A stretch of 64,000 nt of DNA from positions 540,192 through 604,191 of the forward strand of contig JACCLO010000018.1 of assembly GCA_029448655.1 (NCBI GenBank), in the 5' to 3' direction. The DNA is from Wolfiporia cocos. Its lineage: Eukaryota > Basidiomycota > Agaricomycetes > Polyporales > Phaeolaceae. The notes under the pieces are model-generated. The model saw only the letters and a list, made by a program, of their open reading frames with translations. It made no database searches and was not told the DNA's origin. Both the position numbers and the translations under genes were made by a program. Below are positions 11,501 through 19,802 of this stretch, one piece after another. How positions within the stretch are numbered: position 1 is the stretch's first letter; each line of letters begins with the position of its first letter.

Positions 11501-12569
11501 CCCCTTCTCACAATGCTCGGTTGATTTTGTCACCGACCTGCCAAGAGTCGGAAAGTATGACTCCATGATGGTGATTGTCGACCATGGCCTATCCAAGGCC
11601 ATCTCTCTCACCCCATGCGACAAAACAATCACGAGCAAAGGGGCTGCAGAAATATTCCATCGAAAGATATATTCACAGTACGGCATCCCCCGAAAAATCA
11701 TTTCAGACAGAGGACCACAGTTCGCATGAAAGCTCTTCAAGGAGTTATGCCGACTGCAAGGGACAGAGTCAGCGATGAGTACAGCATACCACCCCCAGAC
11801 AGACGGACAGACAGAAAGAATGAACCAACAGATCGAAGTATACCTTCGCATCTATTGCATGAACGACCCTTTCCAATGGGTACAACGACTACCTGACGTC
11901 GAATTTGCGCACAACACCAGAAGAACCGAAAACCGACCTGCACCACTCGAAATAATTCTAGGATATGTGCCGAGAGGATTCCCAGACTACGACAGAGTAG
12001 GGAACGTCCCGGCAGCAGTCGACAGAATCAAGAAAATCAAGGAGGCGCGAAAGATAGCATTCATCGCGCATGAATTAGCTCAAAAAAGAATGGCAGGGCG
12101 GTTCCTTAGGGAACTGCCAAAGCTCGAGAAAGGGGACAAAGTCTGGCTCGACGCCAAGAACCTGACCATCCCCTACGAATCTAACAAGCTAGCACCAAAA
12201 AGGGAAGGACCCTTCACCATCACAGAAAAGATGGGACCCACGACATACCGGTTGCAGTTACCGGCGAGCTGGAAAATTCATCCAGTATTCCACGCAGCCT
12301 TACTAAAACCATTCAGAGAAACGAGGGTACACGGACCCAATTACCTACGGCCGCCACCTGATATTATCAAGGGACAGGAAGAATAAGAAGTCGAAGCAAT
12401 CCTGGCTGACAGATGGCGAGGAAAGAAGCATCAGTACTTCATCAAATGGAAGGGCTATGCCACAGCCGACAACTCATGGGAAGACGAGGGAAATTTGGAA
12501 CACTCCAAGGAGATGATAAAAGACTACCACAGGACGAGAGTCAGGGCAACTCCAACACTCGAAAGCTGA
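8481..12569 (+). pseudogene. pol: Pol polyprotein (protease-dUTPase-RT-RNase H-integrase-chromodomain) with two in-frame stops
   Basis: One frame runs to TGA 12567-12569, broken by TGA at 11727-11729 and TAA at 12384-12386. The first ATG is 8634, but the frame opens at 8481, overlapping gag by 64 nt at -1. Domains: aspartic protease (LIDSGA, ~8662); trimeric dUTPase (~9010-9420) with all five motifs (AGYDLYA, GRLAGRSG, GIIDSDYRGD, GMRIAQIIF, RGEKGFGST); RT with YMDD (10218-10229); RNase H (ETDASQ, YDRELLGI); integrase with HHCC finger (~11310-11440), VDFVTDLP and SDRGPQFA; GPY/F module (REGPF, ~12200); chromodomain (EVEAILADRWRGKKHQYFIK, 12387 on). The first stop falls between the second catalytic Asp and the Glu of integrase. 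The second falls at the first chromodomain position, usually aromatic. A dUTPase between protease and RT is uncommon. The element's RNA could still be copied in trans. Confidence 0.92.
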
Positions 12570-12580
12570 ACAGTGATAGC

Positions 12581-13645
12581 ATGTCGACGACTCGCCACCA
12601 GGTCCCTCACCGCCCTTCGCCCTCTCACAGCGATGCGGGTCGCAGAGAAGGACGACCGAGAGGTACGCCGCAGAGGAGGTACTCCCCCCAACACCTACAG
12701 ATCAGACATGCCCTGCTCTGGTACAGGGCCGAGGGACCCTTTGCTGGCCGAGCCGATGGCTGGACGGCCCTCTTCGACATCGCGCAGGATCTCACCCATG
12801 TCTACAGCTCGTACCAGAACATCACCGAGGACCTCGTCAGAATGGAGGGGCAGATCCGAGCGCAGAGAGAGGGACTCGAGCTACTCACCGACAGACTTAT
12901 CGACCGATTGGCCGCCACCACGACGGCCCGACTACGACATGCGCTCAACGACTTCGAGGATCGCGAGCACACTACTCCCAATCGACCCGAATACGTACCA
13001 CGACCCGCCCGCTTTTTCACCACCGACGAACGACGCCGAATTGCAAGGCCGTTTGATTTTATGGAGGGCGATAGAGTATTATTTCCACTGTCTACCGAGA
13101 CTCAGAGAGCCCGCCAAACAGGAGTTAGAGACCCGACGCCACGTATTCCTGGTATGGGAAGCAACGGGAGACGTGAACCACCTGCACGCCCGACGAGCCC
13201 TAGGGCTACCCCAGCACGACAGCGAAGAGCGAATAGCACGCCGCCTATTCGACGATCTCCATCGGTGCAGAGCATTACCCGCGAGGAGTTTGAGCGAGGT
13301 GCGAGGGAGCACGAACGAGACACCGCCTCCCTACCCGCATGGGCGGCACGAAACCTCCACCGCGCCGCACACCACTGGAGGTATCGACACAACGAATACC
13401 TCAGAGACATCCCTTCCCTACGGGTACCAGCGAGGCCCTCACCTGAACAACCCTGTCGACAATGTGGCTCCGCAAGCCACTGGATCCTCGACTGCCCCGA
13501 CTATGTTTGCCGAGCTTGTGGGCTCAATCAACCAGGTCATCGACAGAATGAATGCCGCCAACACTTCGTATGGCGAACTCCTACGACCCCGTCCCTCAGC
13601 GGGAACGGTGACATCTACAATGAACAGGACGCCGAGACACTCTGA
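12581..13645 (+). CDS. Third ORF in env position, two zinc-knuckle-like motifs
   Basis: ATG 12581 lies 12 nt after the chromodomain stop and gives 354 residues. The N-terminal third is basic and Pro/Arg-rich. It is followed by a helical stretch (LVRMEGQIRAQREGLELLTD) that may form a coiled coil, then an Arg/Pro/Ser-rich part. Near the C-terminus are two adjacent Cys/His motifs: CRQCGSASHWILDC (C-x2-C-x4-H-x4-C, residues ~292-305) and CRACGLNQPGHRQNEC (C-x2-C-x6-H-x4-C). No signal peptide or membrane segment is seen, so it is not an envelope protein. It may be a second nucleic-acid-binding protein of the element, in the env position. I do not know a described counterpart. A second long frame overlaps it almost completely. 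Confidence 0.6.
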   Translation: MSTTRHQVPHRPSPSHSDAGRREGRPRGTPQRRYSPQHLQIRHALLWYRAEGPFAGRADGWTALFDIAQDLTHVYSSYQNITEDLVRMEGQIRAQREGLELLTDRLIDRLAATTTARLRHALNDFEDREHTTPNRPEYVPRPARFFTTDERRRIARPFDFMEGDRVLFPLSTETQRARQTGVRDPTPRIPGMGSNGRREPPARPTSPRATPARQRRANSTPPIRRSPSVQSITREEFERGAREHERDTASLPAWAARNLHRAAHHWRYRHNEYLRDIPSLRVPARPSPEQPCRQCGSASHWILDCPDYVCRACGLNQPGHRQNECRQHFVWRTPTTPSLSGNGDIYNEQDAETL

Positions 13646-13688
13646 CGAGGGGAGCTTGGGGGATTCGTCGAGGCCGACGAATGGCTAG
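12633..13688 (+). CDS. Overlapping alternative frame of the env-position region
   Basis: This is the same frame as pol, open from just after the chromodomain stop (12570) to TAG 13686-13688; the first ATG is 12633 (351 residues). It overlaps the zinc-knuckle ORF along its length in the +1 relation. The second half reads like a real protein: LILWRAIEYYFHCLPRL, RRHVFLVWEATGDVNHL, and a C-terminal MFAELVGSINQVIDRMNAAN. The two frames could be a dual-coding pair. One could instead be a chance shadow, or the true protein could switch frame near 13030 through an indel. Because pol and this frame match, readthrough of the pol stop would also extend Pol into it. Coding status is uncertain. Confidence 0.35.
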   Translation: MRVAEKDDREVRRRGGTPPNTYRSDMPCSGTGPRDPLLAEPMAGRPSSTSRRISPMSTARTRTSPRTSSEWRGRSERRERDSSYSPTDLSTDWPPPRRPDYDMRSTTSRIASTLLPIDPNTYHDPPAFSPPTNDAELQGRLILWRAIEYYFHCLPRLREPAKQELETRRHVFLVWEATGDVNHLHARRALGLPQHDSEERIARRLFDDLHRCRALPARSLSEVRGSTNETPPPYPHGRHETSTAPHTTGGIDTTNTSETSLPYGYQRGPHLNNPVDNVAPQATGSSTAPTMFAELVGSINQVIDRMNAANTSYGELLRPRPSAGTVTSTMNRTPRHSDEGSLGDSSRPTNG

Positions 13689-13699
13689 AGAGGGGCTGA
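13687..13699 (+). promoter_or_regulatory. Polypurine tract next to the 3' LTR
   Basis: AGAGAGGGG followed by CTGA directly abuts TGTTACGG, the start of the 3' LTR. Position and composition fit the plus-strand primer of an LTR element. Confidence 0.6.
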
Positions 13700-14410
13700 T
13701 GTTACGGATGTTTTGATTTTTCGAACGCTGACGGAACTCACCACTGGGTGAATACGATACAGGGACTTGTTGCGCAACCAACCCCCTGGCTACTCGTGAC
13801 TCGTACCGGGCGCATCCCCGGTTGTATTAGCTTAGAAGGCGCGTTTCATCCTTGGCAGATCCAACTCTGCCCTCGTTTCATGTTCATCGTTTATTAGTTG
13901 ACAGATGGCGTTCAACCGCCATCATCATTCCTATCTATCGTCTCAGATATATCACTACATACTTATCAAACGTTTGGAACTATAGCGTAGATAGTAGCGG
14001 TGACATCAGGGATGGACTTGACCCCTAAAACCTAACGTAGTATATAAACTCATGTACTTACTGTCGAGGCTCTTCAGCTCGACCTTGTTGTACAAACAAG
14101 AAGTCTTATACTCGTTCTCAAACGTAGGAAACTACACTCAGTATTTCTCACTCGAGCAACTGAACGACTAAGTCCTCGAAGTGCACACTGACTTCTAGGA
14201 CTTAGGCGAGTCTTATATTCTATTCGACTCGCACCTGAACAGATTATATCCTCTAACGCGTATTGGATATTAACCGATCTCCTAAGAACTTCACTTAGGA
14301 CCCGAAGGCATCTAACGAGTATTTGCCTTGCACACGGTGACGTGCCTACGTGCAGAAGAACGATCTATATTCGCGATTCGAATATACGAACGGGTATTCG
14401 ACCCGTAACA
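13700..14410 (+). repeat. 3' LTR of the chromovirus
   Basis: 711 bp, one mismatch to the 5' LTR, followed by the target duplication GAGGC (14411-14415). Confidence 0.95.
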
Positions 14411-14566
14411 GAGGCTCCCATGATCACGTGACATTCTCACTCACACTTCTCTTCTCGCTGGTTGAATCCCAACCACCATCACCGACCATCCAGGCGGTAA
14501 GCTCCATCTGGGCTTGTGCATACATATCTGACTCAACCCATGTATCCCAGATTAAGTCTCATCACC

Positions 14567-14998
14567 ATGCCAAACTCCCGTTCTGCCCGCCACACCGCGA
14601 CCCCCGCTGACGTCATGGAGAACGTCGACATCAAGCATCTGTTGTCATGGGATAAAGATGTGGACGTGCTGGACGAGGATAATAGTAGTGCACAGGATGA
14701 TGAAGATGCGATTGCACGCTTACTAAAGTGGGATAAAGAGTCTAAGTGCCCTGCACCGACCGCGACCCCTGCTGCGAGGTCTTCCGCGACGCCAGCTACA
14801 AGCTCTGGCGCGACCACTGCCGTGAGGTCTACCGCGACCACTTCTGCCAATCCACCCGGTGCTGTGGAGGACGTCTCCATTGTACGCTTACTGCGATGGG
14901 ATAATGACAGTAACCTGCCGCCAGCGATTGCCACCCCCACTGGTGCTGCGGAAGACGTCTCCATTGCACGCTTACTGCGATGGATCTATGGCAAATGA
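14567..14998 (+). CDS. Small protein with repeated LLxWDxD peptide units
   Basis: ATG 14567 opens 143 residues. Four copies of a short unit recur: VDIKHLLSWDKD, AIARLLKWDKES, VSIVRLLRWDND and VSIARLLRW. They are separated by Ala/Thr/Pro/Ser-rich linkers that themselves contain near-repeats (ATTAVRSTATTSA). The last unit is followed closely by a stop at 14996-14998; an intron near the last repeat could extend the protein. The 150 bp upstream carries an E-box TCACGTGA at 14424-14431 and a CT-rich leader. Before the retroelement inserted, this promoter was shared head-to-head with the minus-strand Cys-cluster gene. I do not recognise the family. The repeated amphipathic Leu/Trp/Asp unit suggests a binding motif displayed several times. 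Confidence 0.5.
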   Translation: MPNSRSARHTATPADVMENVDIKHLLSWDKDVDVLDEDNSSAQDDEDAIARLLKWDKESKCPAPTATPAARSSATPATSSGATTAVRSTATTSANPPGAVEDVSIVRLLRWDNDSNLPPAIATPTGAAEDVSIARLLRWIYGK

Positions 14999-15015
14999 AG
15001 TTGGTGATAGTGAGA

Positions 15016-15625
15016 TCACAAAATCATCTGGCATTTTGTCGGAGAGACTCGGAAGTTCTTGAATGCACTCTGTACATTGTTGATGCCCACCTTCATTGTT
15101 GGCAACATTGGAATGATTGGTGTTTCTGCAGGTTTGCTTGATTCGACTAGAATGCGTACACTCTTCACGATAACCTGCTTACGTCTTAGGGATCGCGCAT
15201 GGTTTAGGGATTGCGCACGGTGGTCAGCAAAAATATTATGAGATGAAATGTACTTACCTTGCAAACAATGGGTGTGCAAGAATGACTGGCATTTAGAGCA
15301 TCCGAAGACTTCGGCGTGTCAGAGAATATCCAACGGTGCAGAGTCGCGTTGACGAGAACAATTGTACCAGGTTGGATTTTATCATTCATGTCCCAAGGCA
15401 CAATAAGGTTGCCTTCAAGGTTGACCCAGCCCATTTGTTGTAGTCGAGCATTGACATGTGCGAAGAGGTCCTCGGTGGTCTTCAAGCAGAGACGGGGAAT
15501 ACAACGCATCCAAAGAAATTTGGTCACCTATTAAGCAAGGAAATGACCGACTTTTGGAGTTCAGGGTCGATCAAAATAAAAACTGGGAAGCCCGAGTAGG
15601 ATCCGTTGACACAGAGGCGAACCAT
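15016..15625 (-). CDS. Agaricomycete-specific hypothetical protein, about 170 residues
   Basis: The start is ATG 15623-15625 (MVRLCVNGSYSGFPVFILID). A middle exon encodes DLFAHVNARLQQMGWVNLEG, NLIVPWDMND and TIVLVNATLHRWIF. After a GTAAGT intron, a last exon encodes QVIVKSVRILVESSKPAE and ends at 15016-15018. The HVNARL..GW...GN.IVP and G..VL..A.LH pattern matches a family of short orphan proteins that I recall as common in wood-decay basidiomycetes; their function is unknown. The first intron (about 15532-15480) cannot be joined in frame cleanly, so a small indel may be present. Confident as a family member, less so as a working gene. Confidence 0.5.
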
Positions 15626-15659
15626 GCCGGACTGAAGAGAAGAGCAAGCGAAGAAAAAG

Positions 15660-16080
15660 GAGGTCCGGTGGCGCTGCAAGCTCATCACATGATATTCACG
15701 TGACGCTGTAATTCTTGCGGGCGAAGTGCAAAGCGTCTGCGCTATAAGAACCCACTACTGACGTGGCGGGAATATTCTACGGCGGATGGGGCTTACTCCC
15801 CATCCTTGAGATTCTCGACCTCGACATAGGGCTGAGGCCCCTTTCTTACCTGCCGGTCTGTCTGCGCTGTGCCTGCTCATACACTGGGGATACTATCTTG
15901 CGACGCGGGCTCAGCCTCTGGCTCTGGCACCTGGACTTCGCCCCACTACGTCCGGCTGGGTGTGTGCACACCCAACGGTTGTTGCTCACCAGCTTGGCGC
16001 GCGTGGCGTCATGCCTAACCGCTACCTCCAAGCTGCAGCATCGTAAGTACTGCGGAAATGGGTGCACTGTCCTTTAGTGC
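15660..16080 (+). repeat. LTR-like remnant with GGGGCTTACTCCCCA stem-loop
   Basis: The segment has an E-box pair (CACATGATATTCACGTGAC), a TATA-like GCTATAAG, the hairpin GGGGCTTACTCCCCA (about 15788) and a C/T-rich downstream part. The same hairpin with similar context recurs at about 21052. No terminus or target duplication could be fixed, so the LTR identity is tentative. Confidence 0.35.
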
Positions 16081-16731
16081 ACTTTGCGGTACGCGTCCTT
16101 GAGACGTGCAACTCGATTCAGACTACTCTCGAACTGTGGCTGGTTGCCAATTTTTGGAACCTTTTACTCTTTGCGAGTAAACCTTTTGTATTTTGCTCTT
16201 CGCGAGCGTTTCTCCCGGTTTTTGTTCCGAGAACATGGTATGTTTCTGTCGCCGTCTTCCGTCGTGTCAAGCGACTCAGCCTTCCATCTCGTACAGATCG
16301 AACCGTCGCGTGGATGCTTGGTCGACGACGAGGGAGAGGTAATCTTACACATGTGCATTGTATATTAGACATGTGGAGTTGTATACTCTTCGTTGCATCT
16401 TCAATTCCCTTAATTTACCATGATTCGATTTTGCATTTTGCGAGGCGGCAGCGCGACTGTCATGGAATGGTATTTCTCATGCGATCGCGAGGTAGATGGC
16501 GGTATCGTGGACGAAGGTGGGTGGCTCGCGACCAGAACCTCAGCCCTACCGTTGACGCACAAGCTGCCATCATTGTCCTACCTATTCGGACCTCGACAAC
16601 AGGGGCTATTGTCATGTCGCCATTGCACCGTGCATTGGTATCCAAATACTTCTGTTGACTCGTAATCTCCAACATCCAAATTGTCTCTCCCTTGTCACCG
16701 CAAGCTATTGCAGCCGCTTACTCACTGTGTT
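16081..16731. other. No gene recognised
   Basis: Several overlapping short frames occur on both strands, but none shows a domain or convincing splice pattern. Confidence 0.45.
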
Positions 16732-17856
16732 GCAGGGTTAACAGCGATATACCCCCCATCGACGACGATCTCCTGGCCGTTTGTATAGCACCCCGCCGGG
16801 GAGACGAGGTATATCACCGCGCCCGCGACCTCCTCCGGCCTAGATCGCCCCCGTCGCATTGTCAGCACACAACGCAGTCCGCTGCCTGCACGGGCGGGGC
16901 ACGCACCTTCCGGGGCGGCGCGTGGGGATGGACACGATGCTCTTGCCGACCTTGTCGGGCGTGATGACCGGGTACGTCATCTCGGATTCGTACACGCCCG
17001 GCGCGGCCGCGTCCACGCGCACGGGCACCTTTTTGAGCGCGAGCTCCGTCGCGAACATCTTCGTCAGATGCGTCGCCGCCGCCTTCGTCGCGTTGTACGC
17101 AAACTGCACGCTCGCCGTCAGCTGCAGCGCGACGCGTCACGGAGGGCGCACGCACCTGCCCCTGCGCGAGCTTGTGCTCAGGCTCGTGACGTTCACGACG
17201 CACGCGGTGTAGTCCGGCACGTCCGCGCTCCCCGCCGCGAGCAGGCCGAGGAACGCGCTCGTGACGAAGTACACCGCGGACGTGTTCACGCCGAACACGC
17301 CCGCCCAGTCGTCGAACGACCCGCCCGCGAACAGCGCGCGCCCGAGCGCCGCGGGCGACGCGAGCTCCGGCGGGCGCGGGTCGTTCAGGAACGGCGTGAG
17401 CGGGCCCGAAATGCCCGCGCTGCGACGGGGATCGAGGTGGGTTAGGGTAGCGATGGGTCAGGCGGCCGAGCCTGGAAGGGGACAGGGAGGAGAGGCACGC
17501 ACTTGTTCACGAGGATGTGCAGCTTGCCGTGTTGGCGGAACAGCCGGAGGCGTGCGGTTAAGCGAGCTGCGTCGCCTGCCTAGCAACGGTATAAAAAGGG
17601 TGGTACTGGGGTAGCGTACGTTTGTACCTAAATCCCGAGTGGTGGTGGCTGGCCGGACTTTGGCCGTCGTTTGTCAACATCCCGTCGGCCGCGGCGATGG
17701 CGCCCTCGCCCGCCGCGATGCTCGTCTTGTCGGTCACATCCATCGGCAACCTGCCCGCCCATCGCTCAGCCCCCACCCGCCGCCATCAGTTGCATCGCAC
17801 GAATGGATGGCACTCGCGGCACGACGGAGCCCTTGCCCTGGTTGCGCGCCTCTACA
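16732..17856 (-). pseudogene. 5'-truncated short-chain dehydrogenase/reductase (SDR)
   Basis: Spliced minus-strand exons give, in order: ARNQGKGSVVP; LPMDVTDKTSIAAGEGAI; KLHILVN joined across an intron to NAGISGPLTPFLN; VNTSAVYFVTSAFLGLLAAG; VVNVTSLSTSS; FAYNATKAAATHLTKMFATE (YxxxK catalytic pair); PGVYESEMT; and the C-terminal RPEEVAGAVIYLVSPAGCYT and GQEIVVDGGYIAVNP, with a stop at 16732-16734. These are the NNAG, Ser, Tyr-x3-Lys and C-terminal signatures of classical SDRs, NAD(P)H-dependent oxidoreductases. Exons are very GC-rich and separated by short introns. The N-terminal TGxxxGIG cofactor-binding exon is missing: sequence upstream of 17856 does not encode it. The gene is therefore most likely truncated at its 5' end. 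The 1.7-kb repeat element lies beyond it. Substrate unknown. Confidence 0.75.
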
Positions 17857-18072
17857 AACGGAAAACCCAAGACCAGCTAACTAGGCCTCGACCTGCCACG
17901 GTCACCACTTGTGGGAGGGAAAAAAGAGCAGGTAGCGAACGTTTGGGTCGTCGAGAGGGAGCGAGAGTGGGGGAAAGATAACGAAACAAGGTTTTGAATG
18001 TATAGTGGCCACTATCTATCTGACTTAAACGAATATTCTTACTCACTCGCTACTCTTACCGTGTGCGCGATA

Positions 18073-19800
18073 ATGTTGCCGAAGTTCGGTTCAGTTCAGG
18101 TTCAGGGGGGTCTGGGGCTGAACCTAGAACTGAACCGACTGCAGGGAGCCTGAACCTGAACCTGAACCTGGACTGAACCTGCTGAACTGGTTCAGCAGGT
18201 TCGGTTCATGGTTCGAACTAGGTTCGAACCACTAAATGACTTGCTTTTCTAAAATGTAAAAATAATGTTGAGTCCACTGGAGTAACCAATATGCTGCAAA
18301 ATAAATGTGCCATAGACATTAGAACCATGTAAGAACACCGAGACGTGACCAAACACGCATCAAAATGACGCAGAATGCACCATGGAAAGCCAGCTGGTAG
18401 GCAGAATGTCCATCCGAGGTGGTTTAGCTACAGCTCGACCGATCGTGATCAACCTCGATCGTGCTCGCACAGTGAACGTTGAACCTTCGCTGGTTTGCGC
18501 ACAATCTGAAACGTCGCAAAAGCCCTGCGGACACTCTCTGGCTGCTCATCTAGTCAAAGACAGGTACTATCCGACATTTCTCTAGGCTCTCTAGCATAGA
18601 CAGGTCTGTCCCAACCTCGACTGCTTTCCTATAGCTTTTTCCATGTCTTGTCTCTCTAACCTCTGTGCACCACCTTAGATCTACGGTCTATCGGTCTCGT
18701 AAAATAATTTTCTAGTATTCTAGGACAATCCTCACTGTTTCAGGGTTCGTCTCCGACTTGTCTAGCTTGTAGGGTGCATACTCAAATTTTAGGGCACTCA
18801 AAATGTTGTAGAAAACCTTATAGCTCTCTATGTATTTAGGCGATGTGCAGATACAAGAAAATACATTGATTACTGCCAAGACGAAGCTAGACGAAGAGCT
18901 GTGCTCGAGGCGTTCGCTCAGGACTTAGGGAATCAGTTACCAATGTTTTGATTTGATTACTATTATTCCTGATCCATTTAACGTGCCGCCGCCGTTTGAA
19001 TCGCTACAAGCTGCGTGTCTCCTAGGTACATTGCTCGCCATCGACCCCTTAAACACCTCACCTATCGTGGCACATCCTGACCTGCCCAGGAAACCCGAGG
19101 GAAATATTTTTCTGACAACACCAAACTTCAAGTTCTGCAGTGCCTCTGTTTGGTGTCTATTGGGCTGCTACATTCCAAATTGGCTCTGAGTCTTCTTTAC
19201 AGTGGTAAAACATAACTTATGATGCACAATAGTCACTCAAGGCAGCAGATTTGAGCAGTTCAGTAATCAGAATCCATGAGCAGAATGAGTGTGAATTAGC
19301 CTGAGGCAAAGCTAATAAAAAACCTTATTAGACAGCTCTGTATACAACCTAGGTTCATGGATCTGAAGTGAAACATTGTGAACTACATGTTTTACTTCAT
19401 CTGACAGCAGTGAATGTAGCCCAGTGCCAAAGAAAGCACAGTACTTCCAACATGGGGCTGAGCTCTCACCATATTGGGAGACTGGAGTATATCAGTGCTG
19501 ATGCTTGCCATTGTGAAGCCAGTTATCCATAGCTTACTGCAACAATACTATAACAAAGATGACAAGAATATGATTGTAGTTTATACTTATCCATCAACAG
19601 TTACCAGGAATATGTTAATGCTAAGTGGTTCAAGGTTCAGTCCGGTTCGAACCTGGTTCAAGGGTACCCATGGCCCCCCTGAACCAAGAACCGAACCTCG
19701 ACATCCTACCCTGGACCGGACCTGGACTGAACCTGAACCTAGGTTCGGTTCCGGCGGTTCAGGTTCTGAACCTTGGTTCTGAACTGAACTTCGGCAACAC
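18073..19800. mobile_element. Non-autonomous element with TIRs and GGTTCA-rich subterminal repeats (1.73 kb)
   Basis: The left end reads TGTTGCCGAAGTTCGGTTCA (from 18074). The right end, reverse-complemented, reads TGTTGCCGAAGTTCAGTTCA (ending 19799). Both ends are followed inward by 100-150 bp of iterated GGTTCA/TGAACC hexamers in both orientations. TA dinucleotides lie symmetrically outside (18071-18072 and 19801-19802), fitting a TA target duplication. The 1.4-kb centre is AT-richer and has no credible ORF. This looks like a non-autonomous DNA transposon; the superfamily is unknown (TA suggests Tc1/mariner, not proven). Confidence 0.65.
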
Positions 19801-19802
19801 TA

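Larger units (their letters stand above)
5937..14410 (+). mobile_element. Full-length Ty3/Gypsy chromovirus LTR retrotransposon (8474 bp)
   Basis: Two 711-bp LTRs (5937-6647 and 13700-14410) begin TGTTACGG and end CCGTAACA. They differ at a single position, T/C in TTCAAC(T/C)GCC. The 5-bp target duplication GAGGC flanks the element at 5932-5936 and 14411-14415. The internal order is leader with primer binding site, Gag, Pol (protease, dUTPase, RT, RNase H, integrase, GPY/F module, chromodomain), a third open frame, then a polypurine tract. RT before integrase plus a C-terminal chromodomain places it among chromoviruses. Near-identical LTRs indicate recent insertion, yet pol carries two stop codons, so this copy probably cannot move without help. 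It inserted 91 bp upstream of the start codon of the minus-strand Cys-cluster gene. Confidence 0.97.

Noticed and set aside
12581..13645. Env-position ORF as an envelope glycoprotein
   Set aside because: No signal peptide, transmembrane segment or fusion-peptide-like stretch; Cys/His motifs suggest nucleic-acid binding.
18216..18236. GGTTCGAAC words resembling a tRNA B box
   Set aside because: They are part of the GGTTCA hexamer iterations of the 18.07-19.8 kb element; no A box, cloverleaf or terminator nearby.
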